Source: Planctomycetota bacterium (GTDB lineage Bacteria; Planctomycetota; PUPC01; DSUN01). Taken from it: a stretch of 5,286 nucleotides of DNA. Positions 1 through 5,168 of this stretch are shown in pieces (the first letter of the stretch is position 1; each line of letters opens with the position of its first letter). The stretch spans positions 1-5,286 of the forward strand of contig VGYW01000532.1 in the NCBI GenBank assembly GCA_016872875.1, given 5' to 3'. Below the pieces are notes generated by a model. The model had not been told where the DNA came from, made no database searches, and was given only the letters and a program-made list of their open reading frames with translations. The position numbers and the translations under genes were made by a program.

Positions 1-308
1 ATTTTCCGCTTTCGGGCCGCCGGCACCCCAACAGGAAAATGGCCGCGCTGGCCTCCAGGAGACGTGCCGGTGGCCGAATGCGATAAATCCCAGGGGGTCT
101 GGGGGACTGGTCCCCCAGAGGCGAGTTCGCCTTTGCGTTCCCGCGGCGCGGAGAGCGTCGCCCGGGGAGGCTCAAGAACTTGGGACGTTCCCAACAGCTT
201 GTTGGCCGAGGAGAAGATCTTCTGGCCGCCAGTCTCGCTGACGGTGACCGCACTATCCGCCGCAAGCGCAACGGCCTCCTTGTTCAGTATTGCGATCTCC
301 GCTGTCAC
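1..308 (-). CDS. N-terminal part of a proteasome-like Ntn-hydrolase family protein, GTG start, runs off the left edge; possibly broken
   Basis: Read on the minus strand from a GTG at 308-306, the frame stays open to the window edge (102 codons). The start is supported by a GAGGAG ribosome-binding site (plus 317-322) 8 nt upstream and by a matching promoter further up. The first residues, VTAEIAILNKEAVALAADSA, match the start of proteasome beta/HslV-like chains: after loss of the initiator, Thr2 would be the nucleophile Thr1 and Asp18 falls exactly at position 17. A KIF motif at 30-32 could supply the lysine usually found near position 33. I also recall bacterial hypothetical proteins beginning this way and continuing ANKLF, as here (ANKLL, 35-39). 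After residue 39 (plus 192) the translation becomes rich in Pro, Gly, Arg and Ser and no longer resembles the family, and the DNA carries hairpins. The gene may therefore be truncated or interrupted, with only 192-308 genuine. The functional call is from motif recognition only. Confidence 0.55.
   Translation of the reverse strand, partial: MTAEIAILNKEAVALAADSAVTVSETGGQKIFSSANKLLGTSQVLEPPRATLSAPRERKGELASGGPVPQTPWDLSHSATGTSPGGQRGHFPVGVPAARKRK
98..119. repeat. Perfect hairpin, 9-bp stem
   Basis: TCTGGGGGA (98-106) and TCCCCCAGA (111-119) are perfect reverse complements around a CTGG loop. There is no T-tract on either side, so an intrinsic terminator is not supported. It lies in the part of the leftward frame that has lost resemblance to its family and looks like a short intergenic palindromic repeat. 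Confidence 0.6.
180..194. repeat. Small hairpin at the point where the leftward gene loses family resemblance
   Basis: TTGGGA (180-185) and TCCCAA (189-194) form a perfect 6-bp stem with a CGT loop. It overlaps the last recognisable codons of the leftward Ntn-hydrolase-like gene, so it may mark the edge of an inserted or rearranged segment covering 1 to about 192. A 6-bp stem could also arise by chance in GC-rich DNA. Confidence 0.4.
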
Positions 309-404
309 GCTTGGTACTCCTCACGCAAGCCCTGCGTCGCAGCCACGCGACCCGCCTGCCGCACGTGCCCCATTGGGCCAATGCCCACCTCACCAGCGAC
401 AACG

Positions 405-433
405 ATAGTAGGCCGGATGCCTCCCCTTGTCAA
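405..433 (-). promoter_or_regulatory. Leftward sigma70-like promoter for the Ntn-hydrolase-like gene
   Basis: On the minus strand there is a perfect -35 TTGACA (plus 433-428), a 17-nt spacer, and a -10 TACTAT (plus 410-405; four of six consensus positions). Transcription would start near plus 398, leaving a leader of about 90 nt before the GTG at 308. The -35 box lies inside an inverted repeat shared with the rightward promoter. This promoter supports the idea that a real gene starts at 308. Confidence 0.55.
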
Positions 434-467
434 GCGGCCTCTCGTTCCGCAAGTCACCCGCTTGACA
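428..467. promoter_or_regulatory. 10-bp inverted repeat spanning both divergent -35 boxes (possible operator)
   Basis: TGTCAAGCGG (428-437) and CCGCTTGACA (458-467) are perfect reverse complements separated by 20 nt. Each arm contains one -35 box and its upstream flank. The symmetry may simply reflect two promoters with the same extended -35 (CGCTTGACA). It would also suit a dimeric repressor covering both polymerase sites, but no regulator gene is visible here. Confidence 0.45.
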
Positions 468-490
468 CGACTACATCAACGGGCTACTCT
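462..490 (+). promoter_or_regulatory. Rightward sigma70-like promoter for the isomerase-hydrolase-nuclease cluster
   Basis: A perfect -35 TTGACA (462-467) is followed by a 17-nt spacer and a weaker -10 TACTCT (485-490), which keeps the T1, A2 and T6 positions. The predicted start near 497 gives a leader of about 43 nt before the ATG at 540. Spacing and upstream flank (CCGC) mirror the leftward promoter. Confidence 0.55.
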
Positions 491-526
491 CAAGAAGCTT
501 CAGGCATCAGGCCCATCCCTTGGTTC

Positions 527-534
527 AGGAGGAG
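527..534 (+). promoter_or_regulatory. Strong ribosome-binding site fixing the isomerase start
   Basis: AGGAGGAG lies 5 nt before the ATG at 540. The same frame is open back to an ATG at 180, but that extension crosses the promoter region and encodes low-complexity sequence, so 540 is the start. An in-frame ATG at 561 has no comparable site. Confidence 0.8.
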
Positions 535-539
535 CACGA

Positions 540-1370
540 ATGTTGTTGGCCAGTAACCACATGTTCCCCAGTGGGCCGATTGAGGGGGTGTTCGAGCGGC
601 TGAAGAGGGCGGGGGCGGGAGGGCTGGACCTTTTCCTGCCGCACGTGCCGTATCTGCTCGATGCGCGGTTCGGGCCGAGGAACCTGCTGCTGTGCCGTCA
701 GGCCGCCGAGGCAGCGGGGCTGCCGATCAAGGGCATCATCGGGGCGCCGCTCCAGGGCAACCCAGGCTTCGGGGCCTACCTGGGCGCCGATGCGGAAAAA
801 GGCCGCGCCGAGAGCGTGGCGTTCATCCAGCACAACGTGGACCTCGCCTCGGCGCTCGGCGCCTCGCACTTTTCGACCGCCGAGGGCCGCCTGCCCGACG
901 GGGCGGATGAGAAGGAGATGTGGGGCCGCCTGGTGCGGACACTCAAGGAATGCGCAGCCGTCGCAGAGCCGAAGGGCGTGACGATCCAGATCGAGCTCCA
1001 CCCCGGCCTCATCGCCAGCACGCCCGAGAAGGCGCCGCGGCTCATCGAGGAGGTCGGCTCGAAGGCCGTCCGCATCTGCCTCGACTTCTGCCACGCCAAC
1101 GTCATCACGAAGGGCGACCCTGTGGTGATGATTCGGGCGCTCAAGGGCGCGATGGGCGCGATCCACATCAGCGACGGCATCCAGGTGCCCGGCCTCCACC
1201 TGCCCATCGGCCAGGGGGAGATTGACGTTGACGCCTGCATCCGCGCCGTGAAGGACGCCGGCCACGACGGCCCCTGGGTCCTCTGCATGTATGGCAACGC
1301 CTTCCCCGAGTACACGCTGAGGACCGCCGTCCGCTTCCTCCGCGAGCGCCATCCCGACATCCTGGCGTGA
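540..1370 (+). CDS. Sugar phosphate isomerase/epimerase-like TIM-barrel protein (xylose isomerase-like / AP endonuclease family 2 fold)
   Basis: A 276-residue cytoplasmic protein, normal length for single-domain members. The family interconverts keto-sugars or keto-acids (epimerases, inosose dehydratases, hydroxypyruvate isomerases) using a divalent metal held by two Glu, one Asp and one His. Visible motifs are IELHPG with Glu152 at the end of a strand, CLDFCHAN with Asp182 and His185, AIHISDG with His209, and HLPIGQGEID (220-229), the usual loop before the last helix. The fourth metal ligand, normally a Glu in the final strand, appears missing: that strand reads PWVLCMYGN (245-253). The protein may use a displaced ligand, bind metal weakly, or have another chemistry. 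It is the first gene of the cluster and lies 10 nt before an exported hydrolase, so it probably acts on a sugar released by that enzyme. Substrate cannot be told from sequence. Family call is firm. Confidence 0.88.
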   Translation: MLLASNHMFPSGPIEGVFERLKRAGAGGLDLFLPHVPYLLDARFGPRNLLLCRQAAEAAGLPIKGIIGAPLQGNPGFGAYLGADAEKGRAESVAFIQHNVDLASALGASHFSTAEGRLPDGADEKEMWGRLVRTLKECAAVAEPKGVTIQIELHPGLIASTPEKAPRLIEEVGSKAVRICLDFCHANVITKGDPVVMIRALKGAMGAIHISDGIQVPGLHLPIGQGEIDVDACIRAVKDAGHDGPWVLCMYGNAFPEYTLRTAVRFLRERHPDILA

Positions 1371-1380
1371 GAGCACTCTG

Positions 1381-3387
1381 ATGGCTTACCGCACGCTTCT
1401 CATTCTTGCTTTGGCAGGAGCCCTCTCAATGGCAGGGGAAGCCGCGCTCCCGAAGAAATGGCTCGGGGGCTGGAACCAGCCGCCTCTGGCCGACAGGCCG
1501 CTTCAGATCATCCACGGGTTCAATCCCGCGAAGGAGATCCCCGACGGCCTTCAGCAGATGCTGAGCGAGCCGGCCACAAGCCCCGCCGAGGCCAAGCGGA
1601 CGCGCTACTTCAACGACCTCGTGGCCCTCGGCCTCGGAGGCGTGGTGGCAAACGTGGCGTTCAAGGACTACCTGCGCTCGGAGGAGAGCTGGCAGGCACT
1701 CGTCGCGGGCGTGGAGACGTGTGCGAAGCTCGGCATGTTCGTGTGGCTCTACGACGAGGACGGCTACCCCAGCGGCGCCGCGGGCGGACTCGTGCTCAAG
1801 GAGAACCCCGCGTTCGAGGCGAGCGAGCTCGCCTTCGACCCCTCGCTGCCCGACCCCTTCGTCGTCCGCCCCGCCTACGAGTTCACCCACGCGAGCAACA
1901 ACTACTACGCGGCCCGCCGCTATGTGAACCTGCTCGACGACCGGGCGACCCGCGCGTTCATTGCGAAGACCCACGACGCCTACTGGTCCCGCCTGAGGCC
2001 CCACTTCGGGAAGACCATCCAGGCCACGTTCACCGACGAGCCCTCGCTCATCGCCATCAACCTGGGGCAGATTCCCGAGCCGGCCCGCAAGCGGGTCCGC
2101 ACCGTTGACCCCCTCGACCCCGCCGCGAAGCCGCTCCCCTGCGTGCCCTGGGTCCACGACCTGCCGCGGCAATACAAGAGACGATACGGCGAGGACCTGC
2201 TGGCCCAGCGCCGCAGCCTCTTCGAGGGCGATTCACCCGACGACCGCCGCGTGCGGGGGCAGTTCTGGGCGCTCGTGGCCGACCTCGCCGCCGAGCGATA
2301 CTTCGCACCCATCCAGGCCTGGTGCCGCCGACACCGCATCGCCTCCTCCGGCCACATCCTCTGGGAAGAGGCCGTGATGCACCACGTGCCACTCGACGGC
2401 AACCACCTGAAGATGCTGAGCCTGATGGACATCCCTGGGCTCGACGTGCTCTCGTCTGACCCCGAGGTGGTGCTCCACGGCGGCTGGCTCGCCGCGGCGC
2501 TCCCCGCCTCGGCGGCGATGCTCACGGGCGGCCGCCGCGTGATGACCGAGGTGAGCGACTTCGTCCAGACCCAGGGCGGCCAGGGCCCCGCCGCCCTCCC
2601 CGAAATGCAAGCCACCGCCGCCTGGCAGGCCGCACTCGGCGTGACCGACTTCACCCTCTACTACCGCATCGCCGACCGCCCCGCCGAGGCCACGCGAGCC
2701 TACGGCGACTTCATCGGCCGCCTCAACGCCATCCTCAAGCCCGCCCGCCTCGCCCCCAGCGTGCTCCTCTACTACCCCATCCGCGACCTCTGGGCCGAGT
2801 ACCGCCCCGTCGCCGAGCCGTTGCGGCTCGAATCCCAGTCCCCCAAGGCCCAGCGCATCGTCCGCTCCTTCAACCGACTTGGCCAGGCCCTCCTGCGCGG
2901 CCAAGTGCCCTTCGCCCTCACCGACCACGAGTTCCTCGCAAATGCCCGCGTCCTCCGCGACGGCACCTTGGCAATGAGGGACCAGCGTTTCGGGGCGATT
3001 GTCCTTCCCCAGGACACCGAGTTGCTCCCCGACGCGGCCAGGGTCGTCGAGCGCTTTCGGACCAGGGGCGGCAAGGTGCTCACTGACACCGGCCAGCTTG
3101 CGAGTCAGGCCCTCTGCGAGGCGCTGCGGCCCGCCTTCCGCCTGACGCCCGCATCAGACCGCATCGTCCTCGGTCGGTTCATCCGCGACGAGCGTGAGAT
3201 CGTCCTGCTGGTCAATGTCGGCCGCCAGCCCTACAGCGGCACCCTGTCGGCTCAGGGCGTCGCCGGCTGGCTTGCCCTCGACCCCGCCACTGGCGCAGTC
3301 ACTCCGAGCACGAGTGAGGGCGGTGCCCGCCTCTCCCTCGCGCCGCGTCAGGCCCTGCTCCTCGTCCTGGAACAAGGTAGGTTCTGA
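1381..3387 (+). CDS. Exported glycoside-hydrolase-like protein (TIM barrel, GATase-like domain, C-terminal beta domain)
   Basis: A 668-residue protein starting with a short signal peptide (hydrophobic 5-18, likely cut near 21-22), so it acts outside the cytoplasm. Residues about 40-455 look like a catalytic TIM barrel. LYDEDGYPSGAAGG (123-136) is a motif I associate with a group of bacterial proteins annotated only as glycosyl hydrolases and loosely resembling alpha-L-rhamnosidases of family GH106. Acidic candidates at strand ends are Glu126, Glu220 in TFTDEPS, Glu329/Glu330 in HILWEEA, and Glu390 in MTEVSDF. Residues about 458-590 resemble the class I glutamine-amidotransferase-like accessory domain found after such barrels (VLLYYPIRDLW; FGAIVLPQDTELLPDAA; RGGKVL). 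Residues about 595-668 are beta-rich and suit a small sandwich. The start follows a weak GAGAG site 7 nt upstream and is probably reached by translational read-on from the isomerase. Substrate is unknown. A hydrolase role is likely, the exact family uncertain. Confidence 0.72.
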   Translation: MAYRTLLILALAGALSMAGEAALPKKWLGGWNQPPLADRPLQIIHGFNPAKEIPDGLQQMLSEPATSPAEAKRTRYFNDLVALGLGGVVANVAFKDYLRSEESWQALVAGVETCAKLGMFVWLYDEDGYPSGAAGGLVLKENPAFEASELAFDPSLPDPFVVRPAYEFTHASNNYYAARRYVNLLDDRATRAFIAKTHDAYWSRLRPHFGKTIQATFTDEPSLIAINLGQIPEPARKRVRTVDPLDPAAKPLPCVPWVHDLPRQYKRRYGEDLLAQRRSLFEGDSPDDRRVRGQFWALVADLAAERYFAPIQAWCRRHRIASSGHILWEEAVMHHVPLDGNHLKMLSLMDIPGLDVLSSDPEVVLHGGWLAAALPASAAMLTGGRRVMTEVSDFVQTQGGQGPAALPEMQATAAWQAALGVTDFTLYYRIADRPAEATRAYGDFIGRLNAILKPARLAPSVLLYYPIRDLWAEYRPVAEPLRLESQSPKAQRIVRSFNRLGQALLRGQVPFALTDHEFLANARVLRDGTLAMRDQRFGAIVLPQDTELLPDAARVVERFRTRGGKVLTDTGQLASQALCEALRPAFRLTPASDRIVLGRFIRDEREIVLLVNVGRQPYSGTLSAQGVAGWLALDPATGAVTPSTSEGGARLSLAPRQALLLVLEQGRF

Positions 3388-3971
3388 TGGCCCGACGACG
3401 CAGATTGAGGAACGCCGGGCCGGTGGGACTGCTCGCGGCGCTGATTGCCGCGGCAGTGGCCTACTGGTCCACCCGTCAACTGCCGCGCGGCGTCCCCTCC
3501 CAGGGCACCGTGAGCAAGGTCACGGACGGCGACACGCTCCACGTCAAGGCCGGCAGCACCGACCACACCATCCGCCTGATCGGGGTGGACACGCCGGAGT
3601 TCCACGAATCCGACAAGCTCGAGCGCGACGCCGCCCGCACCGGCCAGGACAAGCGCACCATCCAGGCCCTCGGCAAGCGCGCGAAGGACTTCACCCGCCG
3701 CCTCTGCGAGGGCAAGACCTGTCGCCTCGAGTACGACCCCGCCAACGCCGCCACCAGCCACCGCGACAAGTATGGCCGCCTCCTCGCCTACGTCTTCATC
3801 CCTGGCCACAGCGGCGGCGAGACCTTCGCCAACGCCGAGATCATCCGCGCGGGCTACGGCGCCGCGATGACCGCCTACCCCTTCGACGAATCGCGCAAGT
3901 CCGAGTTCCTCCGCCTCCAGTCCGCCGCCCGTTCCGCCAACAAGGGGCTGTGGGGCGAGTGGAAGCCCTAA
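3387..3971 (+). CDS. Thermonuclease (SNase) family protein with N-terminal membrane anchor
   Basis: A 194-residue calcium-dependent type phosphodiesterase expected to cut DNA or RNA. An Arg-rich start (RRRRLR, 3-8) precedes a hydrophobic segment (about 11-28), so the protein is a signal-anchored or exported nuclease with its domain outside. All key positions of staphylococcal nuclease can be matched: Asp47 and Asp49 in VTDGDTL, Arg63, Asp68, Thr69 and Glu71 in IRLIGVDTPEF, and Arg131 in DKYGRLLAYV. The end NKGLWGEWKP is typical of the family, and the protein is expected to be active. The ATG overlaps the TGA of the hydrolase gene by one base (TGATG), with AAGG/AGG just upstream, indicating translational coupling. 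Its place behind two sugar genes is unexplained; nutrient or biofilm DNA degradation is a guess. A near-identical copy of its last 41 codons lies about 0.5 kb downstream. Confidence 0.9.
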   Translation: MARRRRLRNAGPVGLLAALIAAAVAYWSTRQLPRGVPSQGTVSKVTDGDTLHVKAGSTDHTIRLIGVDTPEFHESDKLERDAARTGQDKRTIQALGKRAKDFTRRLCEGKTCRLEYDPANAATSHRDKYGRLLAYVFIPGHSGGETFANAEIIRAGYGAAMTAYPFDESRKSEFLRLQSAARSANKGLWGEWKP

Positions 3972-3979
3972 AGAAGCCG
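3846..3979 (+). repeat. Direct repeat, copy 1: 3' end of the nuclease gene
   Basis: This segment (codon 154 to 8 nt past the stop) recurs at 4513-4646 without gaps at an offset of 667 nt. By eye there are 9 mismatches in 134 positions (about 93% identity). It marks a past duplication of, or recombination between, related nuclease genes. Confidence 0.9.
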
Positions 3980-4005
3980 TCCCGCCCTCTGGCCCGGCAT
4001 TCGCT

Positions 4006-4298
4006 CCAATCTGGATCAACCCCGCGGCCCTGATACCTGATCCACTTTGGGCGCTTTGGCGATTCGGACCCATCCGTGGCGGTCCCGCCATACTGTATCA
4101 ACTGTGCGACACAGGTGTTTGACCCACTATGGGCGCTTTGGCGGTCCGGACGCATCCCTGGCCGTTTCTCCCATACTCGTTCACCCGCGCGCGACCGTTT
4201 GACCCACTATGGGCGCTTTGGCGATCCGGGCGGCTCCGGAGCCTTCCTGCCATTCTGAATCAACCTCACCCCCGCCGCGGGGACGTGATCCAGTATGG
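4006..4298. repeat. Array of about 80-bp repeats made of alternating inverted 13-bp half-sites
   Basis: Eight half-sites alternate in orientation. Plus-oriented: TGATCCACTTTGG (4038), TGACCCACTATGG (4120), TGACCCACTATGG (4200), TGATCCAGTATGG (4286). Inverted: CCAATCTGGATCA (4006), CCATACTGTATCA (4088), CCATACTCGTTCA (4171), CCATTCTGAATCA (4250). Distances are regular: 37, 38 and 37 nt from each plus site to the next inverted site, and 19, 19, 16 and 23 nt from inverted to plus. Repeat starts are therefore 82, 80 and 86 nt apart. The three 37-38 nt intervals also share a GCGCTTTGGCG start, so they are not CRISPR spacers. Each 63-64 bp plus-to-inverted unit could fold as an imperfect hairpin. 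There is no convincing reading frame. The nature is unknown: a REP-like palindromic family, a multi-site protein-binding array, or a structured RNA/attenuator. Confidence 0.8.
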
Positions 4299-4319
4299 CG
4301 CCGCCAGGACTTCGGCGTA

Positions 4320-4342
4320 GGGACGGGCGGCTCGCCTGTCCC
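4320..4342. repeat. Hairpin, 10-bp arms with one mismatch
   Basis: GGGACGGGCG (4320-4329) and CGCCTGTCCC (4333-4342) pair at 9 of 10 positions around a GCT loop, the tenth being a possible G-U pair in RNA. No T-run follows (next bases GCCTTCC), so it is not a clear terminator. It looks like another short intergenic palindrome. Confidence 0.55.
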
Positions 4343-4438
4343 GCCTTCCACACGCCTGCCGCGTCTCGCCACGCCTCCCCGCAAGATTCCTTCTGCGGTG
4401 ATGCCTCAGTGACTGGTGGCGGCGCCGTGTCGCGCATG
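4343..4438. other. Intergenic stretch with nothing recognised
   Basis: Between two palindromes there is GC-rich sequence with no supported start, ribosome-binding site, promoter or repeat. Open frames that cross it also cross palindromes and look like chance. Confidence 0.5.
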
Positions 4439-4500
4439 TTCGTAGTGCGGGCTTCAGCCCGTCTCTTGGGCCTGCGACGGCCTAAAGGCCGCACTACGAA
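4439..4500. repeat. 62-bp compound palindromic element with TTCGTAGTGCGG ends
   Basis: The ends TTCGTAGTGCGG (4439-4450) and CCGCACTACGAA (4489-4500) are perfect 12-bp inverted repeats. Nested just inside are two smaller perfect hairpins: CGGGCT/AGCCCG (4448-4453 and 4456-4461) and CGGCCT/AGGCCG (4478-4483 and 4486-4491). The element can fold as one long stem or as two side hairpins. There is no coding capacity. It resembles a non-autonomous palindromic repeat of the REP/MITE kind, and its right end is only 12 nt before the nuclease-gene fragment. Confidence 0.75.
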
Positions 4501-4512
4501 CGAGGAGGCCCT

Positions 4513-4638
4513 CGCGCCGGCTACGGCGCCGCAATGACCGCCTACCCCTTCGACGAATCGCGCAAGTCCGAGTTCCTCCGCCTCCAGGCCGCGGCCCGCG
4601 CCGCCAACAAGGGGCTGTGGGGCGAATGGAAGCCGTGA
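4513..4638 (+). pseudogene. 3' fragment of a second SNase (thermonuclease) gene
   Basis: It encodes the last 41 residues of an SNase protein, from RAGYGAAM to NKGLWGEWKP and its own TGA stop, matching residues 154-194 of the intact nuclease upstream at 39 of 41 positions. The only changes are Ser to Ala at positions matching 179 and 183. Of the DNA differences in the coding part, most are synonymous or change one stop codon to another (TAA/TGA). This suggests the fragment descends from a paralogue that was functional while it diverged. The catalytic part is absent, and no start or ribosome-binding site reads into this frame. Upstream bases 4499-4512 (AACGAGGAGGCCCTC) could encode the usual N-E-E-A-L before R-A-G-Y if one base had been lost, so the gene remnant may begin right at the end of the palindromic element. 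Confidence 0.85.
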
Positions 4639-4646
4639 AGAAGCCG
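4513..4646 (+). repeat. Direct repeat, copy 2 of the nuclease gene 3' end
   Basis: It matches 3846-3979 at about 93%. Similarity continues 8 nt past the stop codon (AGAAGCCG in both), so the duplicated block included a little downstream DNA, and then stops abruptly. The repeat array and the compound palindrome lie between the copies. Confidence 0.9.
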
Positions 4647-4673
4647 CGAGCCACGAGCTTCGAGCCGCGAGCC
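4642..4673. repeat. Short direct repeat AGCCGCGAGCC, two copies
   Basis: AGCCGCGAGCC occurs at 4642-4652 and 4663-4673, with CGAGC-like words between. It begins inside the end of the duplicated nuclease block. It is simple-sequence-like and its significance is unclear. Confidence 0.45.
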
Positions 4674-4710
4674 GAGGAGTTGCCGGGAGGCGCGGGTGGC
4701 CGGCAAACCA

Positions 4711-4734
4711 TTCCGGAGTTGTTCAACTCCGGAA
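4711..4734. repeat. Perfect 11-bp hairpin
   Basis: TTCCGGAGTTG (4711-4721) and CAACTCCGGAA (4724-4734) are exact reverse complements with two T between them. No T-tract follows (ACCAGCCC), so a terminator is not supported. It is probably a member of a dispersed palindromic repeat family. Confidence 0.65.
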
Positions 4735-4756
4735 CCAGCCCCCACCCCACCGTTGC

Positions 4757-4784
4757 CACCCCCAAGCGTCCTCGCTTGAGGGTG
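4757..4784. repeat. 12-bp hairpin with one mismatch
   Basis: CACCCCCAAGCG (4757-4768) and CGCTTGAGGGTG (4773-4784) pair at 11 of 12 positions around a TCCT loop. The bases after it (TTCTCAG) are only mildly T-rich, so a weak terminator is possible but unproven. It is one of several unrelated palindromes packed into this region. Confidence 0.55.
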
Positions 4785-4861
4785 TTCTCAGAGTTCGCGC
4801 CGTTCACACCCTCAACGTAAGCCGTTGGGCGGGTTTGATCGTAGGCGGGGGGCGGATGCAC

Positions 4862-4889
4862 TTGACTCAGCGACCACAAATCGTACAAT
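4862..4889 (+). promoter_or_regulatory. Promoter-like site without an obvious gene
   Basis: TTGACT (4862-4867), a 16-nt spacer and TACAAT (4884-4889) give five of six matches to each consensus box. Transcription would start near 4896. No supported reading frame follows until 5244. The RNA could form a 7-bp stem TTGGAGA/TCTCCAA (4960-4966 and 4988-4994). It may be a relic of a lost gene, the promoter of a small RNA, or an upstream promoter for the gene at 5244. Confidence 0.4.
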
Positions 4890-5165
4890 AGCTCCTGGCC
4901 CGTTTGGCGGCCCCCCTTCGCAAGGAAGGCGCGAGGGTGGGCACTGGATAGGTTGAGGATTGGAGACGTGACGCCCGAGCACAACCATCTCCAACGCCCG
5001 CAAGCGCGGTGAAGAACACGCGCCTGCTCTGAGTAGCAGACCTGTCAAATGACAAATCAGAACTCAGATCACGTATTGCGTGAAACGGGCAGAAAGGTGG
5101 GTTTCAGGGGCAGGAATGGGGGAGGAGTGGGATTCATAGGTAACACCAATAAATAGTCTGCATTT
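4890..5165. other. Intergenic region, no gene recognised
   Basis: Less GC-rich towards its right end (A/T-rich around 5140-5165), as is common upstream of a promoter. It contains only weak inverted repeats, such as CTGCT/AGCAG near 5024-5039. A 35-codon ATG frame at 5049-5156 has no ribosome-binding site. No tRNA or rRNA signature is seen. Confidence 0.5.
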
Positions 5166-5168
5166 CGC

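Noticed and set aside
98..119. Intrinsic terminator
   Set aside because: Strong stem but no T-tract on either strand.
180..539. N-terminal extension of the isomerase frame to an ATG at 180
   Set aside because: It runs through the divergent promoters and the opposite-strand gene start, has no ribosome-binding site, and encodes non-family sequence. AGGAGGAG before 540 sets the start.
525..1376. Long minus-strand open frame opposite the isomerase
   Set aside because: Shadow of a high-GC gene; its translation has no family resemblance, and the plus-strand gene is clear.
3194..4033. Long plus-strand frame overlapping the hydrolase end and nuclease
   Set aside because: An Arg/Pro/His-rich alternative-frame translation, typical of a shadow; the nuclease frame has all catalytic residues.
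4006..4298. CRISPR array
   Set aside because: The intervals between repeated units resemble each other and the half-sites vary; no cas genes are present.
4454..4984. Minus-strand 176-codon frame
   Set aside because: It crosses the nuclease fragment in antisense and several hairpins; it matches the antisense of the intact nuclease only because the DNA is duplicated.
5020..5048. Leftward promoter using TTGACA at 5048-5043
   Set aside because: No acceptable -10 at 16-18 nt (AGGCGC at 17 nt) and no gene downstream on that strand.
5049..5156. 35-codon ATG frame
   Set aside because: No ribosome-binding site, Gly/Arg-rich composition, and it ends just before a promoter. Not enough to call a gene.
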